In this document: positions 5,346-10,648 of the stretch, in pieces | Layout of the letters: each line of letters starts with the position of its first letter | How positions within the stretch are numbered: the first letter of the stretch is position 1 | NCBI GenBank assembly: GCA_900542965.1 | Contig: UQPY01000069.1 | Coordinates: 1 to 10,648, forward strand | Length of the DNA: 10,648 bases | Source: an uncultured Collinsella sp. | Lineage (GTDB): Bacteria > Actinomycetota > Coriobacteriia > Coriobacteriales > Coriobacteriaceae | Direction of reading: 5' to 3' | Translations under genes and position numbers: made by a program | Notes under the pieces: generated by a model | Told to the model about the DNA's origin: nothing | Database searches by the model: none | What the model saw: the letters and a program-made list of their open reading frames with translations, nothing else

Positions 5346-6767
5346 TTAGGCCATAAGCAGGCCGGTCTCCGAGACGTTCTTGTACCAGTACGCGCTCGCC
5401 TTGGGATAGCGCTTCTGGGTCTCAAAGTCGATGTAGAACAGGCCATAGCGCTTGTTATAGCCGTTGGTCCAGGAGAACTGGTCCTGCAGCGACCACACGA
5501 AGTAACCGTCGACGTTCACGCCGCCGTCGATTGCCTTGAGGATCCATGCGAGATGCTGACGCATGTAGTCGATGCGAGGGGCGTCATCGATAAAGCCGTC
5601 CTCGAAGTCGTCCTTATAGCCCATGCCGTTCTCGGTGATGTAGATCTTCTTGTAGTTGGGGTAATCGTTCTTAATGCGGAGCAGCAGGTCGTAGAGGCCC
5701 TCGGGATAGATGATCCAGTCCCAATCGGTGGTGGGAACGCCTTCGCGCACGCATGACTCGCCCACGCCCTTGAGGAACCAGCGCGAGGAGCCCTTGTCGC
5801 CGGTGCCATTGTGGTTGATGTCGTTTTCGCCCTCGGCGGCACGCAGGAACTGGCACTTGTAGGTGTTGACGCCCAGGCAATCGTTGTAGGGGAGCGCGGC
5901 GGTCAGCGCGGCGATGTCCTCGTCGCGGACGTCGAGCTCGCCGCCGGCGATATGGGCAAGCTTGGTCGCAGCCTCCATGGTGTCGGCTGCATAGTGGCCA
6001 CGGAAGGTGGCGTCGAGTACCCAGCGGTTGTTGATGACGTCGGCCATGCGGGCGGCCTCGCAGTCGGCAGCGCTGTTGGGATCGAGGGGATACTTGGGCT
6101 CCAGGTTCTGGACAATGCCGATCTCACCCTCAAAGCCGCCCTCATGGAAGGCGACGACAGCCTTGGCGTGGGCCACCATCATGTTGTGCATGAGCTGGAA
6201 GGCCTTGTCCAGGCGATACTTCTCGCCGTGCGGCCAGTTGCCGACGATAAAGCTGCCCTCGGCGGTTGCGGGAATCTCGTTAAACGTGAACCAGTGCTTG
6301 ACCTCGGTGAACTCGGCAAAGCAGAACTTGGCGTACTCGACAAAGGCGTCGATCGTCGTGCGCGTCAGGAAGCCCTCGCCGCCGTCCTGGTAAAAGGCCT
6401 CGGGCGTATCAAAGTGATCGAGCGTGACATAGGGGATAACGCCGGCTTTGTTGCAGGTGGCGAAAAGCTCATGATAGAAGGCGACACCCTCGTGGTTGAT
6501 CTCGCCAGTGCCGTTGGGGAAGATGCGGCTCCAAGCGATGGAGACGCGGATACCGTTGATGCCGAAGCGCTGGCACAGGTCGATATCGACCGGGTACTTG
6601 TTGTAGAAATCGCTTGCGGGATCGGGGGAGAAGCGACCCTGAGCTGCCAGGAAATCGTCCCAGGGCACTTTGCCCTTGCCGTGCGTGCGGGTCTCGCCCT
6701 CAACCTGGTAAGCGGCAGTGGCGCCGCCAAACACAAAGCCGTCGGGGAACTGCATGGGGTTGGTCAT
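5346..6767 (-). CDS. lacG: 6-phospho-beta-galactosidase, glycoside hydrolase family 1
   Basis: This 473-residue cytoplasmic enzyme hydrolyses lactose 6-phosphate to galactose 6-phosphate and glucose. The GH1 barrel is complete: FVFGGATAAYQVEG (11-24), acid/base Glu164 in TFNEI, nucleophile Glu379 in ITENG, and GYFVWSL near the end. The phosphate loop reads FSWTNGYNKRYGLFY. Its Ser432, Trp433, Lys439 and Tyr441 have the same spacing as Ser428, Trp429, Lys435 and Tyr437 of Lactococcus LacG, and the Trp favours galactosides over glucosides. Whole-length resemblance to streptococcal and staphylococcal LacG is strong, as judged from memory. It is the second gene of a lacE-lacG operon, 76 bp after lacE. 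AAAGGA precedes the ATG; an internal ATG at residue 5 is also possible. Confidence 0.92.
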   Translation of the reverse strand: MTNPMQFPDGFVFGGATAAYQVEGETRTHGKGKVPWDDFLAAQGRFSPDPASDFYNKYPVDIDLCQRFGINGIRVSIAWSRIFPNGTGEINHEGVAFYHELFATCNKAGVIPYVTLDHFDTPEAFYQDGGEGFLTRTTIDAFVEYAKFCFAEFTEVKHWFTFNEIPATAEGSFIVGNWPHGEKYRLDKAFQLMHNMMVAHAKAVVAFHEGGFEGEIGIVQNLEPKYPLDPNSAADCEAARMADVINNRWVLDATFRGHYAADTMEAATKLAHIAGGELDVRDEDIAALTAALPYNDCLGVNTYKCQFLRAAEGENDINHNGTGDKGSSRWFLKGVGESCVREGVPTTDWDWIIYPEGLYDLLLRIKNDYPNYKKIYITENGMGYKDDFEDGFIDDAPRIDYMRQHLAWILKAIDGGVNVDGYFVWSLQDQFSWTNGYNKRYGLFYIDFETQKRYPKASAYWYKNVSETGLLMA

Positions 6768-6801
6768 GAGTCATCCTTTCTGTGGGATTCGAATAGGGAG
6801 A

Positions 6802-6828
6802 GGTGCCCGAACTGGGGATCCGGGCACC
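6802..6828 (-). other. Intercistronic hairpin between lacE and lacG
   Basis: In the operon RNA, GGTGCCCG (6821-6828) pairs with CGGGCACC (6802-6809) around an 11-base loop. The stem is a perfect, GC-rich 8 bp, between the lacE stop and the lacG ribosome binding site. No U-tract follows. It could set mRNA stability or the relative amounts of LacE and LacG (inference). Confidence 0.6.
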
Positions 6829-6843
6829 AACAGAGGGAGGAAC

Positions 6844-8622
6844 CTAGTCGAGGTTCTCGCGGAGCCACTTGATGGCGCCAGCGGGGTCGCGAGTAAGGTC
6901 GATATATTCCTTACCGCGCGGGGCGAGCAGCTTAATGCCCAGGCGATCGGTGTCGGCCTTCATGTCGTTGTAGTAGCTACGGACCTGCGGGGCAAGCACG
7001 ATAACGTCGTACTGATCCATGATGGCAGTGTGCTGGCCATAGGCGCCTGCGGAGGAAGCGATGTTCTCTCCGGTCTGCGCGGCACCTTCCTTGATGGCGT
7101 TGGCAAGCATGGCAGAGGTGCCGGCGCCGGCGCACAGGACGAGGACCTTCAGGCCATCGACATCCTTCTTGGCGGATGCATCGGCAGCGGGCTCGGGCTG
7201 ATCGGCGACAGGCTTGCTGTCAGCGGCAGCGGCGGTCGGCTCGACGGCAGCGGTGGCCTGCTCGACAGCGGGCGCAGAGGTGCTGGCGGCGATGGTGGCA
7301 GCACCATCGGACTCGAGACCCAGCTCGGCGGCGCGCTCGGCTTCCTGGTCGCAGAGCAGCTTATCGTATGCCTTCAAGAACGGCAGGTAGATGATGGCGT
7401 CCAGCAAGATGATGATCGCGACAAATACCAGGGCGATAAGCTGGAAGTTCGTGGTGATGAAGATGCCGATGGGGGCAGGGGTAGCCCAAGGCACCACGAA
7501 GGAGAAGCCGTTCATGCCCACGTTGTCGATAAAGAACTTGGCAACACTTACGTTGACGCAGCCGGCGGCAACAAAGGGGATGAGCATGTAGGGGTTGAGG
7601 ATCATGGGCGCGCCAAAGAGCAGCGGTTCGTTGACGGCGAAGGCAACAGGAACAATCGAGGCCTTACCGACGGCTTTGAGCTGCTTGGACTTCATAAAGA
7701 GAATCAGCAGAAGCGGAACGATGAACGTGGCGCCGGTGCCGCCGAACTCACCCACGAGCGACATGTTAAAGGTGAGGGAGTGGGCGGGGTGGCCACCGGC
7801 CAGCAGAACCTGCAGGTTCTCGGCCTGGTTGGCAAGACGGATGGGGTCGATGCCCGGCTGGACAATCGAAGGGCCGTGGACACCGATGAACCAGAAGAAC
7901 GCGGTGGCTGCCTGAATAAGGATGAGTCCGGGGTAGGTCTCTGCCGCAGTGAAGAGCGGGGAGAGCAGTTTGATAAGCAGCTCGGAGAACGGAACGCCCA
8001 TGAGGTTGCGCACAACCACATCGATGATGCCGCAAATGATGACAGCGCCACCGAAGGGGATGATGTCGCGGAAGTTCTGTGCGATGGCGCCCGGAACCTC
8101 CTTGGGCAGCTTAATGGTCAGATCGCGCGAGACGCAGAACTTATAGACCCACACGGTAATGAACGCGGCGATATAGGCCGAGAACAGACCGCGCGTACCC
8201 ATGCTGGTGCAATCGAAGACAGAAAGCTCGGAGCCGTTGAACTTGGTGGTGAACTGCGTAACAGCGAGCAGCAGCATGCTGCACTGGGCGGCAACCATGG
8301 TGGAGCCGTCGTTGAGCACCTTGCCGGCGGGCATGCGACGGTTCATGGAAGCCGTAAAGTTCTTGGCGGTGGTGCCGGCAACCATGATGCCCATGACGCC
8401 CATGGTGAAGTTGTACAGCTTGTTGCACCAGTCGATGAGCGGCTGGGGCAACGTGATTCCAACTACGCCGGGAAGGGTGGCGATCAGCAGAAAGATCGAA
8501 GAGGTAAGGACGATGGGCATGCACCCAAGGAATCCGTCTTTGATGGCCTGGAGGTAGATGTTTCTCGAGATCTTCTCGAAGAACGGTTGATGCTTTTCGA
8601 GCATCTTTACGATGGCGTCCAT
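6844..8622 (-). CDS. lacE: Lactose-family PTS permease IIBC (LacE type)
   Basis: This 592-residue inner-membrane protein imports and phosphorylates its sugar. Residues 1-420 are the EIIC channel of the lactose/cellobiose family. The N-terminal motif PFFEKISRNIYLQAIKDGF is typical, FFWFIGVHGPSIVQP carries the conserved His249, and VNEPLLFGAP carries Glu332. Residues about 428-487 are an Ala/Glu/Pro-rich linker. The C-terminal IIB domain (489-592) has the phosphorylated Cys497 in LVLCAGAGTS. The fused C-B order is that of LacE in firmicutes. LacG next door supports lactose as substrate, although another beta-galactoside is possible. AAAGGAG lies four bases before the ATG. The IIA partner (LacF) is not in the window. 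Confidence 0.93.
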   Translation of the reverse strand: MDAIVKMLEKHQPFFEKISRNIYLQAIKDGFLGCMPIVLTSSIFLLIATLPGVVGITLPQPLIDWCNKLYNFTMGVMGIMVAGTTAKNFTASMNRRMPAGKVLNDGSTMVAAQCSMLLLAVTQFTTKFNGSELSVFDCTSMGTRGLFSAYIAAFITVWVYKFCVSRDLTIKLPKEVPGAIAQNFRDIIPFGGAVIICGIIDVVVRNLMGVPFSELLIKLLSPLFTAAETYPGLILIQAATAFFWFIGVHGPSIVQPGIDPIRLANQAENLQVLLAGGHPAHSLTFNMSLVGEFGGTGATFIVPLLLILFMKSKQLKAVGKASIVPVAFAVNEPLLFGAPMILNPYMLIPFVAAGCVNVSVAKFFIDNVGMNGFSFVVPWATPAPIGIFITTNFQLIALVFVAIIILLDAIIYLPFLKAYDKLLCDQEAERAAELGLESDGAATIAASTSAPAVEQATAAVEPTAAAADSKPVADQPEPAADASAKKDVDGLKVLVLCAGAGTSAMLANAIKEGAAQTGENIASSAGAYGQHTAIMDQYDVIVLAPQVRSYYNDMKADTDRLGIKLLAPRGKEYIDLTRDPAGAIKWLRENLD

Positions 8623-8699
8623 AGAGCTCCTTTGCTACTTGATGCGCGATGCATGTGGATGGAACTGGTCGTCGATGGATGGTCAGGACTGCCCGGAAA

Positions 8700-8718
8700 C
8701 CTTCCTGCTTAAGGAAGG
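8700..8718. other. Small hairpin in the lacE leader
   Basis: CCTTCCT (8700-8706) and AGGAAGG (8712-8718) form a perfect 7-bp stem with a 5-base loop. It lies between the operator palindrome and the lacE start, so it would be in the lacE 5' untranslated RNA. No T-tract. I see nothing else distinctive between 8623 and 8699. Confidence 0.4.
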
Positions 8719-8723
8719 CATTG

Positions 8724-8769
8724 CGAAATGACAACGTTGTCATTTCGTTAATGACAACGTAAGACATTT
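8724..8769. promoter_or_regulatory. LacI-family operator: perfect 24-bp palindrome plus a second half-matching copy
   Basis: Bases 8724-8747 are a perfect palindrome centred on a CG step (core TGACAACGTTGTCA), as is usual for LacI-family operators. ATGACAACGT recurs at 8751-8760 in the imperfect site 8750-8769. The repeat distance is 23 bp, about two helical turns. It lies between the divergent lacE and LacI-type genes, upstream of lacE, so the adjacent repressor probably binds here. I could not identify a convincing lacE -35/-10 pair around it. Confidence 0.8.
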
Positions 8770-8828
8770 TTGGAAGAGCAACAAGGATATACGGGTGAGC
8801 GGTCGATATTGTCCGGTAAACGGTTGAT

Positions 8829-8855
8829 TTGTCAGTCGGGCAGGTAGTGTATGCT
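8829..8855 (+). promoter_or_regulatory. Candidate promoter of the LacI-family gene
   Basis: TTGTCA (8829-8834) and TATGCT (8850-8855) are reasonable -35 and -10 boxes, but the spacer is only 15 bp. TTGATT at 8824 would give 20 bp. Position is sensible, about 43 bases before the GTG start. Confidence 0.4.
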
Positions 8856-8897
8856 AGAACGCAAAAAGCAAGCGATGCAAAACCGACTGGAGAAGTA

Positions 8898-9908
8898 GTG
8901 GCAACGATGGACAAGAAAAATGTCTCAATGAACGATGTGGCGATTGCTGCGGGTGTTTCTCTCAAGACGGTTTCGCGTGTGATCAACGAGCCCGATAGCG
9001 TGCGAGAGTCGACACGCGATAAGGTTCATTCCGCAATGGAGGCGCTCGGGTTTCGAACCAACTTTGCCGCGCGTTCGCTCAAGTTGGGCCGTTACGGGTG
9101 CATTGGCGTGGTGCTGTTCCACTTGTCGGGCGGTGCCGTGGACATGATTGACGGTATCGCAGATGCCGCCGAAGAACGCGGCTTTGCGCTCACGATGATC
9201 AAAAAGCGGGCGGGGGAGAAGATGACCCTTGCCGAAGCGGCGCGTAGGATGTCGCAGCTGCCTGTTGATGGCATGATCTTCAACCTGCGTCAGATGGTCG
9301 ATGACTTTGATACTTTTGAGGCACCGAAAGACCTCAAGACGGTGATTATCACACCGATGGAACATCCTACCTGCTCCACCGTCAGTGACGACCAAGAGGG
9401 CGGCGCGCGCATGGCGTGCGAGTACTTCTTGAACCACGGGCATAAAAACGTGTACTTCGTCTCTGGTAAGAAAGAGTCGTTGTCGAGCCAGTGCCGTATG
9501 AAAGGTTGGCGTGCGGCACTCGAGGCGCGTGGCATTGAGCCGCCCGAGCCTCTGCAAGGCGATTGGAATGCGGATAGTGGCTATGCCGCGGGCCTTGTGC
9601 TTGCCGATAAGCCCGATTGCACGGCGGTCCTCGCTGCTAACGACTGCATGGCAAACGGCGTGATGATGGCTCTACGTGACAAAGGGCTCAGTGTGCCCAA
9701 TGATGTGTCCGTGATCGGCTTCGACGATGAGCTCTATAAGACGATTCCCAACTCGATTCTGACGTCGGTGAAGTTTCGCCACCGCGAGCTGGGCGTCCGT
9801 GCGCTCAACGAGGTCGTCGCGGGTCTGGAAGCTCCGAGCTCCAGAAGCCGTACGCTCGTCTCGGGCGTGTTGGTCGAGCGTTCCAGCGTAAAGGACTTGC
9901 GGGCGTAG
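8898..9908 (+). CDS. LacI-family transcriptional repressor of the lacE-lacG operon
   Basis: The 336-residue protein has the LacI/GalR layout. An N-terminal HTH and hinge helix (about 9-64) contain SMNDVAIAAGVSLKTVSRVIN and NFAARSLKLGR. A periplasmic-binding-protein-like sensor domain follows (about 66-330), with IGVVLFHLSGG, VDGMIFNL, VSDDQEGGARMACEYFLNHGHKNVYFVSG, VLAANDCMANGVMMALRDKGLSVPNDVSVIGFDD and LTSVKF. GTG 8898 is chosen because GGAG lies five bases upstream; ATG 8907 is the alternative. Divergence from lacE and the palindromic operator between them point to control of the lactose operon. This differs from the DeoR-type LacR regulators of streptococcal lac-PTS operons. The inducer is unknown. 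Confidence 0.92.
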   Translation: MATMDKKNVSMNDVAIAAGVSLKTVSRVINEPDSVRESTRDKVHSAMEALGFRTNFAARSLKLGRYGCIGVVLFHLSGGAVDMIDGIADAAEERGFALTMIKKRAGEKMTLAEAARRMSQLPVDGMIFNLRQMVDDFDTFEAPKDLKTVIITPMEHPTCSTVSDDQEGGARMACEYFLNHGHKNVYFVSGKKESLSSQCRMKGWRAALEARGIEPPEPLQGDWNADSGYAAGLVLADKPDCTAVLAANDCMANGVMMALRDKGLSVPNDVSVIGFDDELYKTIPNSILTSVKFRHRELGVRALNEVVAGLEAPSSRSRTLVSGVLVERSSVKDLRA

Positions 9909-9931
9909 ACGTGCTCGGCCTATTCCGTTTG

Positions 9932-10065
9932 TCTCGATCTGTAACAACTAGACGGTCAAAAGTGGTCTACATGTTACAGATTGAGATTTTCGGCTTGGCC
10001 TGTGCGTTCATCTCGATCTGTAACAGCTAGGACCGAAAAACTCGGCTAGATGTTACAGATTGAGA
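9932..10065. repeat. Array of two 55-bp palindromic repeats (units E, F)
   Basis: Units at 9932-9986 and 10011-10065 belong to the same family as the four at 4956-5251. They have the same 55-bp length, 15-base arms TCTCGATCTGTAACA / TGTTACAGATTGAGA and 25-base centres. Their starts are 79 bp apart. The base just inside each right-hand arm end makes a G-T rather than G-C contact, which would still pair in plus-strand RNA. The array lies between the LacI-family stop codon and the following terminator, so it is probably in that gene's 3' untranslated RNA. Confidence 0.9.
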
Positions 10066-10089
10066 TGAACAGGAGGACGGGTGCGGTCT

Positions 10090-10138
10090 AAACAAAATGG
10101 CCCGCGCATCACACATCGATGCACGGGCCATTTATTGT
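10090..10138. terminator. Bidirectional rho-independent terminator between convergent genes
   Basis: Stem 10097-10110 / 10118-10131 has 14 positions with one mismatch and a 7-base loop. Minus-strand reading ends in ATTTTGTTT, serving the second lacE-type gene. Plus-strand reading ends in TTTATTGT, which can serve the LacI-family gene. Confidence 0.85.
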
Positions 10139-10165
10139 CTGCGAGCGGCAGGTGGTGTCAGCGTC

Positions 10166-10648
10166 TTATGCCTCGAGGTTTTCCTCGATCCAGGCGACGG
10201 CACCCTTGGGATCCTTAGTGAGGTCGATGTACTGTTTGCCCTTGGGCGACAGCAGCGTGATGCCCAGGCGGTCGGTGTCGGCCTTCATCTCGTTGTAATA
10301 GGTGCGAACCTGCGGAGCCAGGACGATGACGTTGTACTGGTCCATGATGGCGTAGTGGCTGCCGTAGGCACCGGCGTTGGCGGTAATGTCGATGCCCAGC
10401 TCGTCGGCGCCTTCCTTAAGCGCGTTGGCGAGCAGTGCAGAGGTGCCGGCGCCAGCGCACAGAACCAGAACCCTCAGATCCTTGCCCTTAAGGGCGGACG
10501 GAGCTGCGGAGGCCTCGGTGGCAGAAGCGGTCTCGACAACAGGAGCCTCAACGGCGGGGGCGGCAGCGGTCTTGACGGCCTTGGTCTCCTCGGCCTCTTC
10601 TTCGGCCAGGGTCTCGGCCTCCTGCTTGCACAGGACGTTGTCGTAGGC
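10166..10648 (-). CDS. Second lactose-family PTS IIBC, C-terminal part (5' truncated by window edge)
   Basis: The visible 160 residues begin AYDNVLCKQEAE, matching AYDKLLCDQEAE at the end of the EIIC domain of the full lacE nearby. An Ala/Glu-rich linker follows, then a complete IIB domain with the phosphorylated Cys in LVLCAGAGTS, AGAYGSHYAIMDQYNVIVLAPQ and MKADTDRLGI. The IIB domain is clearly a close paralogue of the first, with most positions identical by eye, but the linkers are unlike each other. It ends in TAA and has its own terminator at 10090-10138. Specificity cannot be read because the IIC part lies outside the window. Confidence 0.92.
   Translation of the reverse strand, partial: AYDNVLCKQEAETLAEEEAEETKAVKTAAAPAVEAPVVETASATEASAAPSALKGKDLRVLVLCAGAGTSALLANALKEGADELGIDITANAGAYGSHYAIMDQYNVIVLAPQVRTYYNEMKADTDRLGITLLSPKGKQYIDLTKDPKGAVAWIEENLEA

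Noticed and set aside
5346..6767. 6-phospho-beta-glucosidase (BglA/CelF-like) assignment
   Set aside because: Trp433 after the phosphate-binding Ser, together with the whole-length LacG-like motifs, favours the galactosidase, although overlap in specificity cannot be excluded from sequence.
5811..6872. 353-codon open frame on the plus strand, opposite lacG
   Set aside because: Shadow of a strongly supported GH1 gene in GC-rich DNA; no ribosome binding site or recognisable domain.
6718..8712. 664-codon open frame on the plus strand, opposite lacE
   Set aside because: It is the antisense shadow of lacE and its composition is Gly/Asp/Glu/His-rich with no family resemblance. The minus-strand frame has full LacE homology and a ribosome binding site.

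Overview
The window looks like chromosomal DNA of a high-GC gut actinobacterium, most likely a Collinsella-type member of the Coriobacteriia. The reasons are GC-rich coding sequence, several PTS sugar genes, closely related lactose-type PTS paralogues and GC-rich palindromic intergenic repeats. This taxonomic guess is inference; no database was searched.

Layout. Left edge (1-320): the AT-rich 3' end of an unidentified, probably membrane-associated gene, then a minus-strand tRNA-Thr(CGT) with its own promoter and terminator. 524-1006: a solitary mannose-family PTS IIB protein in which the phosphorylated His is replaced by Tyr. 1072-1225: an element bounded by 26-27 bp inverted repeats, with no gene. 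1332-2384 (minus): galM, aldose 1-epimerase, divergent from a DeoR/GlpR-family repressor (2590-3354, plus). 3355-4611 (minus): a protein with AlbA_2, GHKL-ATPase and winged-helix parts, whose stop codon abuts the DeoR stop. Upstream of it is a dense array of nine TGACRYG motifs that covers its predicted promoter. 4838-4888 is a long hairpin.

4956-10065: a lactose-PTS locus bordered on both sides by one family of 55-bp palindromic repeats, four copies on the left and two on the right. Inside it, lacE (IIBC, 6844-8622) and lacG (6-phospho-beta-galactosidase, 5346-6767) form a minus-strand operon. It is divergent from a LacI-family repressor (8898-9908, plus), with a perfect 24-bp palindromic operator candidate between them. 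At the right edge (10166-10648, minus) is the C-terminal part of a second LacE-type IIBC.

Functional picture: LacE would import and phosphorylate lactose or a related beta-galactoside, and LacG would hydrolyse the 6-phospho sugar. The LacI-type protein would repress the operon until inducer appears. GalM would supply the alpha anomer of galactose or glucose. No IIA (LacF) is present, so the phosphate donor must be encoded elsewhere. The least explained parts are the TGACRYG array with its AlbA_2/ATPase gene, the 55-bp repeats, and the Tyr-for-His IIB protein.
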